A stretch of DNA of 64,000 nt from Bradyrhizobium lablabi (GCF_018131005.1 NZ_JAFCJK010000003.1:310001-374000), one strand, 5' to 3'. Numbered from the stretch's first letter, positions 41,847-53,401 are shown. Translations and numbers: made by a program. The notes: generated by a model from the letters alone, not told the origin.

Positions 41847-43289
41847 ATGCCGGCCGACTCCGGAAAAAAACTGTTCGTCGGGCCGCGCTTTCGGCGGATC
41901 CGTCAGCAATTAGGGCTGTCGCAGACCCAGATCGCCGAGGGCCTCGGCATCTCGCCGAGCTACGTCAACCTAATCGAGCGCAATCAGCGCCCGGTGACGG
42001 CACAAATCCTGCTGCGGCTCGCCGAAACCTACGACCTCGATCTGCGCGATCTTGCCACTGCCGACGAGGACCGCTTCTTCGCGGAACTCAACGAGATCTT
42101 CTCCGATCCGCTGTTCCGCCAGATCGACTTGCCGAAGCAGGAACTGCGCGACCTCGCCGAGCTATGCCCCGGCGTCACCCACGCGCTGCAGCGCCTCTAC
42201 GCCGCCTACACCGAGGCGCGTCGCGGCGAGACCATGGCGGCCGCGCAGATGGCCAATCGCGAGGGCTCGCAGTTCGAGGCCAACCCGATCGAGCGGGTAC
42301 GCGACCTGATCGAGGCGAACCGCAACTATTTCCCGGAGCTCGAAACCGCCGCGGAAACCCTCCGCGACGAGATCAACGCGCCGGCCGAAGGCCTGTTCGC
42401 GGCGCTTGCCGCGCGATTGCGTGAAAAACATTCGATCGTCACCCGCATCATGCCAGTCGACGTGATGCGCGAGACACTGCGCCGCTTCGACCGCCATCGC
42501 CGGCAGCTTCTGCTCTCCGAGCTCGTCGACGGCCCCGGCCGCAGCTTTCAGCTTGCGCTGCAGCTCGGTTTTGCCGAATGCGGCGCCAGCATCGATGCCA
42601 TCGTCAGCCGAGCCGGCCCGCTCGACGACACCGCGCGCAGGCTCTATCGCATCACGCTCGCCAATTATTTCGCCGCCGCCGCGATGATGCCCTATCAGGC
42701 GTTCCATACCGCCGCGGAGGCGTTGAGCTACGACGTGCATGTGCTGGCGCAGCGCTTCAATTCGGGCTTCGAGCAGGTCTGTCATCGCCTCACTACACTG
42801 CAACGGCCGAACGCGCGCGGCGTGCCGTTCTTCATGCTGCGCGTCGACAACGCCGGCAATGTCTCCAAGCGATTCTCCTCCGGCACATTCCCATTTTCCA
42901 AGTTCGGCGGCACCTGCCCGCTCTGGAACGTCCATTCCACCTTCGACACGCCGGACCGCTTGCTCCAACAGGTGATCGAGCTACCCGACGGCACGCGCTA
43001 CTTCTCGATCGCGCAGATGGTGCGCCGCCCGGTAGCGCCGCATCCGCAGCCGCAGCCGCGCTTTGCGATCGGCTTGGGCTGTGAAATCCGCCACGCCTCA
43101 AAACTCGTCTACGCCAGCGGCATTGATCTCGAGAAGGTTGAGGGCACCCCGATCGGCGTCAACTGCCGGCTCTGCGAGCGAGAAAACTGCAGCCAGCGCG
43201 CCGAGCCGCCAATCACGCGGAGCCTGATCCTGGACGAGAACACCCGGCGGCTGTCGTCCTTTGCGTTCTCGAATGCGCGGGAGCTGTAA
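41847..43289 (+). CDS. XRE-family regulator of the RamB / short-chain fatty acyl type
   Basis: This 480-residue protein has an N-terminal HTH_3 domain (FRRIRQQLGLSQTQIAEGLGI, SYVNLIERNQRPVT) and a central IrrE/M78-like (DUF955) region around residues 165-310 in which the zinc HExxH is replaced by HTAAEALSYD. A C-terminal DUF2083 domain follows, with cysteines in CRLCERENCSQRAEPP. This layout matches RamB and the short-chain fatty acyl regulators, which control glyoxylate-cycle genes in response to acyl-CoA or redox state. Its divergent position from aceA agrees. Confidence 0.88.
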   Translation: MPADSGKKLFVGPRFRRIRQQLGLSQTQIAEGLGISPSYVNLIERNQRPVTAQILLRLAETYDLDLRDLATADEDRFFAELNEIFSDPLFRQIDLPKQELRDLAELCPGVTHALQRLYAAYTEARRGETMAAAQMANREGSQFEANPIERVRDLIEANRNYFPELETAAETLRDEINAPAEGLFAALAARLREKHSIVTRIMPVDVMRETLRRFDRHRRQLLLSELVDGPGRSFQLALQLGFAECGASIDAIVSRAGPLDDTARRLYRITLANYFAAAAMMPYQAFHTAAEALSYDVHVLAQRFNSGFEQVCHRLTTLQRPNARGVPFFMLRVDNAGNVSKRFSSGTFPFSKFGGTCPLWNVHSTFDTPDRLLQQVIELPDGTRYFSIAQMVRRPVAPHPQPQPRFAIGLGCEIRHASKLVYASGIDLEKVEGTPIGVNCRLCERENCSQRAEPPITRSLILDENTRRLSSFAFSNAREL

Positions 43290-43503
43290 CTCTATCCCCT
43301 CCGAGGAAGCGGCAACGCACAGACACATATTCAGCGGAAGAAGTTGTTGGCAATTCTTGGAGCACTCCAGAATAATCCCAAGCCCACATTCACCACAAAG
43401 TGCCTCACCATTGGATCACGACTAATTGCTGCTGCTGGCAATTGCTACTTGGGGGGAGAGTCAAGATACAGGCCAGACTGCCGATCCGCAAATGGAGTCG
43501 AGA

Positions 43504-44913
43504 ATGGCCGCTTCGATGACTGCCGTTCGCAGCCTGTCAGATTTGCCATCTCCGCGAGCGCTTCCGTTCCTTGGCAATGCACTTCAGCTGGATCCGTCGC
43601 GTCTGCATTTGATTCTTGAGGAATGGGCCAAGAAATTTGGCTCCATCTTCACTATCGGCCTCGGCCCAAAACGGGTTCTCGTGTGCTCCGACACCGACCT
43701 GCTACAAACCGCGTTACGTGAACGTCCGGCGCGCTACCGGCGCTTTTCAACGATTGAATCCGCCTCCAAGGAGATAAACCTCAATGGACTGGTCTCGGTC
43801 GAGGGCGAGGGCTGGGCGCCGCAGCGTCGGTTGGTAATGCAGGCAATGGCGTCAAAAACCTTCAGCGCGTTTTTCCCTGTTCTGAGGGATATCACCGGAC
43901 GCCTGCACAAGAGGTGGCAGCATTCGGCCAAGACTGGTGAGGTTGTGGACGTGACGCAGGAGCTGCTCCGCTTTACCGTGGACGTGGCCACCGCGCTGGT
44001 GCTTGGCGAAGACTCAAATACGATCGAAGAGCGCGGCAACGTGATTCAGGCGCACTTTGCGGAAATATTGCCGGGGGCCGTGAAGCGCGCCAACGCGCCG
44101 GTGCCGTTGTGGCGATACTTCAAGCTGCCGAGCGATCGACGATTCGACCGCGCAGTCGCGGCTATGCATCGCGACATCGAATCGCTGATTGAGCGTTCAA
44201 GACGGCGCATGCGCGAACAACCGGACGAAAAATCCCGCAATTGGCTGGAAGCGATGCTGGCCACGGCGAGTCTTCCCGATTCCGGCATTACGGAAGAGGT
44301 CATCGCGGCTAACGTCATGACCCTGCTGATGGCCAGCGAAAACACGATGTCGCATTCGCTGGCATGGGCCACGTACTTCATCGCCCAGGATGCGGGCCTG
44401 CAGTCGAGGCTGCATCTGACAGCCATGGATGCACTGGGATCGTCGCCCGTGTGCCCTGAATTCGAAGACATCAAGAAACTGGATCTCTTTGAATTCGTGA
44501 CGCTGGAAGCGTCGCGCTTCAAGCCGGTAACGCCGATGATATACCTGGAGCCGGTCGTGGATGTCGTACTCGGCGATGTCGCATTGCCGGCGGGCACGCC
44601 GCTTTTCTTCATCCTGCGGCCGTCGATGCTGGACGGCACGCACTTTGGCCGCCCTGACGAATTCCTGCCCGAACGCTGGTCCGCCGGACATCCGGTGCAA
44701 CCCCACCAAGCCAGGGCCTATGTCCAATTCGGCGCCGGCCCGCGCGTTTGTCCCGGCCGCTCTTTGGCGGCGGTCGAGATGCGCCTCGTACTGTCGATGC
44801 TGGCCCGCAATTTCTCGATGGAGCTGGCAGCCAACCTCGACACCATCAAGGAAGTGCAGGGCTTCACCATGATGCCGAGCTCGTTGCCGGTGCGGCTTGA
44901 AGCATTGCATTGA
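43504..44913 (+). CDS. Cytochrome P450 (copy 1)
   Basis: This 469-residue soluble P450 has the haem loop FGAGPRVCPGRSLA with the thiolate ligand at Cys416, the ExxR helix LEASRFKP (Glu335, Arg338), and the PERW region before it. The I-helix reads LMASENTMSHS: the usual Gly is Ser278 and the usual acid before Thr281 is Asn280. GGAG lies 6 bp before the ATG at 43504; ATG 43492 is an alternative. No ferredoxin or reductase gene is nearby, so electrons must come from elsewhere. The substrate is unknown. Confidence 0.92.
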   Translation: MAASMTAVRSLSDLPSPRALPFLGNALQLDPSRLHLILEEWAKKFGSIFTIGLGPKRVLVCSDTDLLQTALRERPARYRRFSTIESASKEINLNGLVSVEGEGWAPQRRLVMQAMASKTFSAFFPVLRDITGRLHKRWQHSAKTGEVVDVTQELLRFTVDVATALVLGEDSNTIEERGNVIQAHFAEILPGAVKRANAPVPLWRYFKLPSDRRFDRAVAAMHRDIESLIERSRRRMREQPDEKSRNWLEAMLATASLPDSGITEEVIAANVMTLLMASENTMSHSLAWATYFIAQDAGLQSRLHLTAMDALGSSPVCPEFEDIKKLDLFEFVTLEASRFKPVTPMIYLEPVVDVVLGDVALPAGTPLFFILRPSMLDGTHFGRPDEFLPERWSAGHPVQPHQARAYVQFGAGPRVCPGRSLAAVEMRLVLSMLARNFSMELAANLDTIKEVQGFTMMPSSLPVRLEALH

Positions 44914-45118
44914 AGGACCTGTCGCTCATATGAGTCACCAGGATCGATCGACGTCCTGAGTGCGTTTAGCGTGCGGCGTGGACGCACCGCATCCGGCATT
45001 CACCACAAAGTGCGTCACAACTGGAGGCGCATCACGACTAATTGCTGCTGCTGGCAATTGCTACTTGGGGGAGAGCCGGGATACAGGCCAGGCTGCCGGT
45101 CCGCAAATGGAGTCGAGG

Positions 45119-46528
45119 ATGGCCGCTTCGATGACTGCCGTTCGCAGCTTGTCAGATTTGCCATCTCCGCGAGGGCTTCCGCTCCTTGGCAACGCACTTC
45201 AGCTGGATCTGTCGCGTCTGCATTTGATTCTTGAGGAATGGACCAGGGAATTTGGCTCCATCTTCACTATCGGCCTCGGCCCAAAACGGGTTCTCGTGTG
45301 CTCCGACACCGACCTGATGCAAACCGCGTTGCGCGAACGTCCGGCGCGCTACCGGCGCTTTTCAGCGATCGAATCCGTCTCCGAAGAGATCAACCTCAAT
45401 GGGTTGTTTTCGGTCGAGGGCGAAGGCTGGGTGCCGCAGCGTCGGTTAGTGATGCAGGCAATGGCGTCAAAACCTCTCAGCGCGCTTTTCCCCGTCCTGA
45501 GGGATGCCACCGGACGCCTGCACAAGAGGTGGCAGCATTCGGCCAAGACCGGTGAGGTTGTGGACGTGACGCAGGATCTGCTCCGCTTTACCGTGGACGT
45601 CGCCACCGCGCTGGTGCTTGGCGAAGACCCGAATACGATCGGAGAGAGCCCCGACGTGATCCAGACGCAGTTGGCGGAGATAGTGCCGGTAACCGTGAAG
45701 CGCGTCAACGCGCCAGTGCCGTTGTGGCGATACTTCAAGCTGCCGAGCGATCGACGATTCGACCGCGCGGTCGCGGCTGTGCATCGCGACATCGAATCGC
45801 TGATTGAGCGCTCAAGACGGCGCATGCGCGAACAACCGAACGAAAAATCCCGCAACTGGCTGGAAGCGATGCTGGCCACGGCGAGTCTTCCCGATTCCGG
45901 AATTACGGACGAGGTCATCGCGGCTAACGTCATGACCCTGCTGCTGGCCAGCGAAAACACCACGGCGCACTCGCTGGCATGGGCCACCTACTTCATCGCC
46001 CAGGATGCGAGCCTGCAGTCGAGGCTGCGTCTGACAGCCACTGATGCACTCGGAACGTCGCCCTTGTGCCCTGAATTCGAAGACATCAAGAAACTGGATC
46101 TCTTTGAATTCGTGACGCTGGAAGCGTCGCGCTTCAAGCCGGTAGCCCCCATGATGTACCTGGAGCCGGTCGTGGATGTCGTGCTCGGCGATGTCGCTTT
46201 GCCGGCGGGCACGCCACTTTTCTTCATGCTACGGCCGTCAATGCTGGACGGCACGCACTTTGGCCGGCCTGACGAATTCCTGCCTGAACGATGGTCCGCC
46301 GGACATCCGGTGCAACCCCATCAAGCCAGGGCTTATGCCCAATTCGGCGCAGGCCCGCGCGTTTGTCCCGGCCGCTCCTTGGCGGCGGTCGAAATGCGCC
46401 TGGTACTGTCGATGCTGGCCCGCAATTTCTCGATGGAGCTGGCAGCCAGCCTCGACACCATCAAGGAAGTGCCGGGCTTCACCATGATGCCGAGCTCGTT
46501 GCCGGTGCGGCTTGAAGCATTGTATTGA
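45119..46528 (+). CDS. Cytochrome P450 (copy 2)
   Basis: This 469-residue paralogue of the preceding gene has the same length and no gaps. By hand count about 47 residues differ, roughly 90 percent identity. The haem loop with Cys416 and the ExxR pair are unchanged. The I-helix reads LLASENTTAHS, closer to the normal TT pattern but still with Asn280. Twelve of the differences fall in residues 171-197, the F-G loop region that shapes substrate access in P450s. Both copies are intact, so both may be active on different substrates. Confidence 0.92.
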   Translation: MAASMTAVRSLSDLPSPRGLPLLGNALQLDLSRLHLILEEWTREFGSIFTIGLGPKRVLVCSDTDLMQTALRERPARYRRFSAIESVSEEINLNGLFSVEGEGWVPQRRLVMQAMASKPLSALFPVLRDATGRLHKRWQHSAKTGEVVDVTQDLLRFTVDVATALVLGEDPNTIGESPDVIQTQLAEIVPVTVKRVNAPVPLWRYFKLPSDRRFDRAVAAVHRDIESLIERSRRRMREQPNEKSRNWLEAMLATASLPDSGITDEVIAANVMTLLLASENTTAHSLAWATYFIAQDASLQSRLRLTATDALGTSPLCPEFEDIKKLDLFEFVTLEASRFKPVAPMMYLEPVVDVVLGDVALPAGTPLFFMLRPSMLDGTHFGRPDEFLPERWSAGHPVQPHQARAYAQFGAGPRVCPGRSLAAVEMRLVLSMLARNFSMELAASLDTIKEVPGFTMMPSSLPVRLEALY

Positions 46529-46904
46529 AGGAGTTGCTCGCCAACATGAGCACGGGGGCGACGACGCCCTGAGTGCGCTAAGCCCCTATAGCGTCTTCGA
46601 GCGAAGTGACCACCGATTCGCGTGAAGAAAGCGTCTAAACAAGAATCTGGAGCTCGGGTTCTGATTCAATCAGAACCGACAATGCTGTAGACGGTGGAGA
46701 GCGGGTTGCAATCGCGCCGGCGCCACACTGCGGTGCGCCTCAATTCAACTCCAGGTCATCACGCCCTGGCGATTGGCGCGCCATAGCCGGCGATCATCGC
46801 GCTGAAAGACATGCTCGAGCAGGTGGCCGACATCAAGGAGCGGCACAAGCGGCCGGCGGTGCGGTCGAACGTGCACATGCACGCTACGTCCGCCTGATAT
46901 TGCG
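46529..46904. other. 376-bp intergenic region with repeat-like hairpins
   Basis: After the second P450 trailer comes an imperfect inverted repeat (CTTCGAGCGAA near 46594 with TTCGCGTGAAG near 46617). A perfect 21-bp palindrome follows at 46657-46677, GGTTCTGATT and AATCAGAACC around C. Both resemble a dispersed Bradyrhizobium intergenic element. From about 46790 a short open stretch (IIALKDMLEQVADIKERHKR, ending HMHATSA) looks like a gene remnant that I cannot assign. Confidence 0.5.
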
Positions 46905-47843
46905 TCAGCCCCACGGGCCGCGCGTCCCCGATGCGCCACCCCACGGGCTGCGCGGCGGATAGCCGGTCGTCGCCGGGCTGGCGACGCCGCCCTGCGCGCC
47001 GAGCTCGGCCGCAAGCTGCTGCAGGGCCGCGATGCGGTTGGCGGTCGAGGGGTGGGTGGCGAACAGATTGTCGACGCCGTGGCCTGACAGCGGGTTGATG
47101 ATGAACATGTGCGCGGTCGCAGGATTGCGCTCTGCCTCCATGTTCGGAAGCTGGTGCGCGGCGTTCTCGATTTTTGACAGAGCGGAGGCGAGCCACATCG
47201 GCTGGCCGCAGATGCGCGCCCCAAGATTGTCGGCGGCGTATTCGCGGGTGCGGCTGATCGCCATCTGCACCAACATCGCGCCGAATGGCGCCAGGATCAT
47301 CATGGCGATGGTGCCGATGATGCCCGGACCGCTGTTGTTGTTGCGGTGGCCGCCGAAGAACATGCCGAACTGTGCCAGCATCGAGATCGCGCCGGCGATC
47401 GTCGCGGTGATCGTCATCAACAGCGTGTCGTGATTTCTGATGTGCGCGAGCTCGTGCGCGATCACGCCGGCGAGCTCCTCGCGGCTGAGCTGCTGCATGA
47501 TGCCCACCGTAACGGCGACCGCAGCGTTCTGCGGATTGCGGCCGGTCGCGAACGCATTGGGCTGCGCCTCGTCGATCAGGAAAACCCGCGGCATCGGTAT
47601 TCCGACGCGCGAAGCGAGTTCGGCGACGAGATCGTAGAGCTCCGGCGCCGACTGGCGATCGACTTCATGGGCGCCATACATCGAGAGCACCATGCGGTCG
47701 GAATTCCAGTAGGCGAACAGATTCGTGGCAGCCGCGATGACCAGCGCGATTACAGCGCCGGTCCCGCCGCCGATGAGGTAGCCGACACCCATGAACAGCG
47801 CGGTGAGGCCGGCAAGCAGAAGTGCGGTGCGGAAATAGTTCAT
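46905..47843 (-). CDS. htpX: Membrane-bound zinc protease HtpX
   Basis: This 312-residue M48 protease has two N-terminal helices ([37 protein letters not shown]) and the zinc motif [11 protein letters not shown] near residue 130. Two further helices follow, then the third ligand region [13 protein letters not shown]. It degrades misfolded inner-membrane proteins. The start at 47843 ([12 protein letters not shown]) is the family start. The C-terminus ends in a short Gly/Pro/Trp tail. Confidence 0.95.
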   Translation of the reverse strand: MNYFRTALLLAGLTALFMGVGYLIGGGTGAVIALVIAAATNLFAYWNSDRMVLSMYGAHEVDRQSAPELYDLVAELASRVGIPMPRVFLIDEAQPNAFATGRNPQNAAVAVTVGIMQQLSREELAGVIAHELAHIRNHDTLLMTITATIAGAISMLAQFGMFFGGHRNNNSGPGIIGTIAMMILAPFGAMLVQMAISRTREYAADNLGARICGQPMWLASALSKIENAAHQLPNMEAERNPATAHMFIINPLSGHGVDNLFATHPSTANRIAALQQLAAELGAQGGVASPATTGYPPRSPWGGASGTRGPWG

Positions 47844-48065
47844 GGCGATGCCCTCTGGCCAGCCGTAATACTGCCACGACTTGCGCGGTTGAGGTAGGGA
47901 TTTGGCCACCTGCGCCGCAAGGGGAATACCTGCGTCGCGGCGACGCGCGGACAAATTGTCTCTGCTTCCGGAACTGCCGGACGCCTTGATAACAGCGGCT
48001 ATTGCGCCACGGCGGGCCGGTGTATGGAAGGAGCAAGCCCTCCCATTCTTCAGCCGGTGACATCG

Positions 48066-49406
48066 ATGCCAGCACCTTTATCCCGCGCCACTACGTTTGC
48101 CGCAGCAATCACCGCATCGCTGGCCGTCTCGACCGCTGCACCGGCGCAGCAGCCGCTTCCAGCTCCCGCAGCGCCCACGTCTGCCAAGCCGCGGCCGGCC
48201 ACCGTACCATCGTCGCGGGCTGCGTCCTGCCACAACGGCCAGACGTTTGATCGCTTCCTCGCTGAGCTCAAGAGCCAGGCGATCACCGCCGGCGTCTCGC
48301 GGAGCACGATCGCCGAGGCCTCACCTTATCTCGTCTACGACCAGGGCATCGTCAACCGCGACCGCGGGCAACGCGTGTTCGGCCAGATATTCACCCAGTT
48401 CGCGGGCCGCATGGCTGCAACCTACCGGATGCAGCAAGGCCAGCAGCACATCAGAACCTATGCAGCGGCGTTCGCGCGCGCCGAGAAGGAATACGGCGTT
48501 CCGCCGGCCGTGATCGCCGCGTTCTGGGGACTGGAGAGCGATTTCGGCGCCAACTTGGGCAATCTGCCAACGCTGAAATCACTGGTGTCGCTCGCCTATG
48601 ATTGCCGTCGCTCGGAGATGTTCCAGGGCGAGACTATCGCCGCGCTGAAGATCATCGACCGCGGCGATCTCACGGCCGCCGAGATGGTCGGCTCATGGGC
48701 CGGCGAGCTCGGACAAACGCAATTCCTGCCGACGCATTACTTCAACTATGCCGTGGACTACGATGGCGACGGTCGTCGCGACCTGCTGCGCAGCGGGCCC
48801 GACATGATCGCCTCGACCGCGAACTATATCGCCAACGGATTGAAGTGGCGGCGCGGCGAGCCGTGGCTGCAGGAAGTGCGGGTACCGCAGAGCGTGGGCT
48901 TCCCATGGGACCAGGCCGATCTCACCATCAAGCTGCCGCGCGCGAAATGGGGTTCGCTCGGTGTGACCTATCCCGACGGCAAGCCGCTCGCCAACGACGA
49001 CATGCCGGCCTCGCTGCTGCTGCCGATGGGCCGCACCGGACCCGCGTTTCTCGCCTACGCCAATTTCGCCGCCTATACCGAGTGGAATAACTCGCTGATC
49101 TATTCGACCACGGCGGGTTATCTTGCGAACCGCATCGCGGGCGCGCCGCCGATGCTGCGCCCCTCGGCGCCGGTCGCGCAACTACCGTTCAACGAGATCA
49201 AGGAGCTGCAGGGGCTGCTCGTGCGTGCGGGCTTCAATGTCGGCAAGGTCGACGGCGTACTGGGGCAGGCGAGCCGCAGCGCGGTGAAAGCGATGCAGAT
49301 GAAACATGGCCTGCCGGCGGATTCCTGGCCGACCGCTGAGTTGCTGGCGCGGATGCGCGGCGTGCGCGCGCAGCCCGCAGAGGCGGCGATGCCAGGGATG
49401 CGCTGA
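48066..49406 (+). CDS. Lytic murein transglycosylase (MltB/SLT_2 type) with peptidoglycan-binding domain
   Basis: This 446-residue protein has a Sec signal ([21 protein letters not shown]), a Pro/Ala linker, and an SLT_2 catalytic domain whose glutamate is in [15 protein letters not shown] near residue 157. It ends with a C-terminal PG_binding_1 domain ([20 protein letters not shown]). It cleaves glycan strands to anhydromuropeptides in the periplasm. An in-frame ATG at 48024 is a less likely start. It is divergent from htpX. Confidence 0.94.
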   Translation: MPAPLSRATTFAAAITASLAVSTAAPAQQPLPAPAAPTSAKPRPATVPSSRAASCHNGQTFDRFLAELKSQAITAGVSRSTIAEASPYLVYDQGIVNRDRGQRVFGQIFTQFAGRMAATYRMQQGQQHIRTYAAAFARAEKEYGVPPAVIAAFWGLESDFGANLGNLPTLKSLVSLAYDCRRSEMFQGETIAALKIIDRGDLTAAEMVGSWAGELGQTQFLPTHYFNYAVDYDGDGRRDLLRSGPDMIASTANYIANGLKWRRGEPWLQEVRVPQSVGFPWDQADLTIKLPRAKWGSLGVTYPDGKPLANDDMPASLLLPMGRTGPAFLAYANFAAYTEWNNSLIYSTTAGYLANRIAGAPPMLRPSAPVAQLPFNEIKELQGLLVRAGFNVGKVDGVLGQASRSAVKAMQMKHGLPADSWPTAELLARMRGVRAQPAEAAMPGMR

Positions 49407-49540
49407 GAAACTGCCGCATGCCCGATCAGCCGATGGCGCGATGTGTGCGAAGCTCGCGCACCGAGATGACGGCATAGTCGATCGCCCGGATGAGGGCCGA
49501 GCCGGGGCGCTTCTTCGGTAAGGTCACCACGGCTCTCTCA

Positions 49541-49560
49541 CTGCCGCGACGGAGCGGCAG
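49541..49560. terminator. Hairpin between the transglycosylase and DUF1993 genes
   Basis: CTGCCGC and GCGGCAG pair around GACGGA, 135 bp after the transglycosylase stop. No T-run follows, so termination is uncertain. Confidence 0.3.
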
Positions 49561-49667
49561 CAGTTCACCAAGTTGTGCAGCAGCCCCTTCAGGGTTTTGT
49601 TTTTCCTGTCACCGCCCATGTGCAGTATTGGCGCTCGGCACATTCCAGCTCAAGAAAAGACCATCAC

Positions 49668-50171
49668 ATGTCCTTCAGCGACGCCATCGTCCCCGCTTGC
49701 CTGCACATGCTCAACAGCCTCATCGGCCTGCTCACCAAGGCGGAGGCGCATTGCAAAGCCAGGAAGATTCAGCCGGAGGTGCTGTTGGCCTCGCGGCTCT
49801 ATCCGGACATGATGCCGCTGTCGAAGCAGATACAGCTCGTCTGTGACATCGCGTCCATGGGTTGCGCGCGGCTGACGCACAGCGAAGTGCCCTCGACGCC
49901 GGACACCGAGAAAACGTTCGGCGAATTGCAGCAGCGGCTGGCAAAGACCATCGACTACGTGAAATCGTTCAAACCGGAGCAGTTCGGAGGCGCCGATGCC
50001 AGGGACATTACCTTCCCGGTCGGCCCGAACCGCAACGTCACGTTGAATGGCCAGCTATTCGTCAGCACGTTCCTGTTCCCGAACTTCTATTTCCACGCCG
50101 CCACCGCCCACGGCATCCTGCGCCACAACGGCGTCGAAATCGGCAAGCTCGATTTCCTCGGCATGAACTGA
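49668..50171 (+). CDS. DUF1993 family protein
   Basis: This 167-residue soluble helical protein has MLNSLIGLLTKAEAHCKAR, SRLYPDMMPLSKQIQLVCD and FHAATAHGILRHNGVEIGKLDF, the pattern of DUF1993 (related in fold to DinB four-helix bundles). Histidines near the C-terminus might bind metal, but the family has no assigned reaction. The ATG at 49668 is chosen over an upstream extension. Confidence 0.88.
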   Translation: MSFSDAIVPACLHMLNSLIGLLTKAEAHCKARKIQPEVLLASRLYPDMMPLSKQIQLVCDIASMGCARLTHSEVPSTPDTEKTFGELQQRLAKTIDYVKSFKPEQFGGADARDITFPVGPNRNVTLNGQLFVSTFLFPNFYFHAATAHGILRHNGVEIGKLDFLGMN

Positions 50172-50196
50172 CGCACGACGGCGTCATTCCTCCACG

Positions 50197-50241
50197 GCAG
50201 CAGAGATCGGGAGACGTCTCTGCTGCATCTGCCCGTTTTTT
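50197..50241 (+). terminator. Terminator after DUF1993
   Basis: GCAGCAGAGA and TCTCTGCTGC form a perfect 10-bp stem with a 10-base loop, 25 bp after the stop codon. A TTTTTT run follows 9 bases beyond the stem. Confidence 0.7.
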
Positions 50242-50365
50242 GAACATTTCTTGCTCCGCCGACCGTGGGCGCAGCTCCGCTGCGGAGCGCGAATGACTCC
50301 GCCATTGCGCTTGTCGTGGCGATGCACAATTCTTGCGTATTCGTCATTGTCTGGAATGTCCCCAC

Positions 50366-51469
50366 ATGAGCCAACCGACCAAACTCTTCGAGCCCTTCAA
50401 GCTTGGATCTCTGACGCTGCCGAACCGTCTGGTGATGGCGCCGTTGACGCGCAACCGCGCGGTGCCGCCCGCTATGGTGCCGAGCCTGCTTGCCGTAGAT
50501 TATTACGGCCAGCGCGCCTCCGCGGGCCTCTTGATCACCGAAGCGAGCCAGGTTTCGCAGCAGGGACAGGGCTATCAGGACACGCCGGGCATCTACTCCG
50601 GGGAACAGGTTGAAGGCTGGCGGCGGGTGACCGACCGCGTGCATGAGCGCGGCGGGCGCATCTTCATCCAGATCTGGCATGTCGGCCGCATCTCGCACAC
50701 CTCGCTCCAGCCCGGCGGGGGCAAGCCGGTCGCACCATCCGCGATCCGCGCCAAGGGCAAGACCTTTGTAAATGGCGCCTTCACCGACATCTCCGAACCG
50801 CGCGAGCTCGATCTGTCTGAAATTCCGGGCATCATCGATGATTTCAAGCGGGGTGCCGCAAACGCGCTCGCCGCGGGCTTCGACGGCGTCGAGATCCACG
50901 GCGCCAACGGCTATTTGCTCGATCAGTTTGCCAAGGACGGCACCAACAAGCGGACCGATGCGTATGGCGGCTCGATCGAGAACCGCGCAAGGCTGATGCT
51001 GGAAGTGTCCAAGGCCGTCGCTGCCGAAGCCGGCGCCGAGCGCACCGGCATCCGCATCTCGCCGGTAACACCTGCCAACGACATCTCCGACAGCGATCCG
51101 CAACCGCTGTTCGACTACGTCGCCGATGGGCTGAACGCGCTAAAGCTCACCTATCTCCATGTCGTCGAGGGCGCGACCGGCGGCCCGCGCGACATTGCGC
51201 CGTTCGACTATGCAAGCTTGCGCAAGCGCTTCAAGCAGGCCTATGTGGCGAACAACGGCTATGACTTCGCCCTCGCCACCGAGGTGCTCGAAGCCGGCGC
51301 CGCCGACCTGATCGCGTTCGGCAAGCCGTTCATTTCGAACCCCGACCTCGTCGAGCGGCTGAAGAAGGGCGCAGCCCTCAACGAATGGGACAAGGCGACA
51401 TTCTACGGCGGCGGCGCGAAGGGCTACACCGACTATCCGACGCTGAAGGCCACCGAGGCGGTGGAATAA
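50366..51469 (+). CDS. Alkene reductase, Old Yellow Enzyme family (NemA-like)
   Basis: This 367-residue FMN-dependent TIM-barrel oxidoreductase has NRLVMAPLTRNRAV at the N-terminus, IQIWHVGRISHTSLQPGG with the ligand-binding residues, FDGVEIHGANGYLLDQFAKDG, YGGSIENRARL and FGKPFISNPDLVERL. It reduces activated C=C bonds and nitro compounds with NAD(P)H. The start at 50366 gives MSQPTKLFEPFKLG. It ends at a strong bidirectional terminator facing the glycerol cluster. Confidence 0.93.
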   Translation: MSQPTKLFEPFKLGSLTLPNRLVMAPLTRNRAVPPAMVPSLLAVDYYGQRASAGLLITEASQVSQQGQGYQDTPGIYSGEQVEGWRRVTDRVHERGGRIFIQIWHVGRISHTSLQPGGGKPVAPSAIRAKGKTFVNGAFTDISEPRELDLSEIPGIIDDFKRGAANALAAGFDGVEIHGANGYLLDQFAKDGTNKRTDAYGGSIENRARLMLEVSKAVAAEAGAERTGIRISPVTPANDISDSDPQPLFDYVADGLNALKLTYLHVVEGATGGPRDIAPFDYASLRKRFKQAYVANNGYDFALATEVLEAGAADLIAFGKPFISNPDLVERLKKGAALNEWDKATFYGGGAKGYTDYPTLKATEAVE

Positions 51470-51473
51470 GGAA

Positions 51474-51501
51474 AAAAGGCCGGGATCGCTCCCGGCCTTT
51501 T
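51474..51501. terminator. Bidirectional terminator between the alkene reductase and glycerol cluster
   Basis: AAAAGGCCGGGA and TCCCGGCCTTTT form a perfect 12-bp stem with a TCGC loop and A- and T-rich flanks on each side. It serves both converging transcripts. Confidence 0.9.
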
Positions 51502-51530
51502 GTCTGTTTCGGATGGCCTGGGCGTCAGGC

Positions 51531-53327
<1,797 letters not shown>

Positions 53328-53401
53328 GTTGTTCCTCCGTTGCAGCGACAAACTTTTAACAGGCCCGGGTTTGTTCCCGGATCTGGTCTTCTTCGCGAGC
53401 T

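Larger units (their letters stand above)
43387..46590 (+). repeat. Tandem ~1.6-kb duplication carrying two P450 genes
   Basis: Unit one starts near 43387 (CATTCACCACAAAGTGC) and unit two at 44997 with the same bases, an offset of 1610 bp. The homology covers about 115 bp of leader, the entire gene and a short trailer (CCTGAGTGCG after each stop). Small indels in the leader shift the gene offset to 1615 bp. No transposase or flanking element was seen. Confidence 0.93.

Noticed and set aside
46759..47196. Minus-strand frame overlapping the htpX C-terminus and the gap after it
   Set aside because: Most of it is htpX coding read in another frame, and the unique part has no start or domain.
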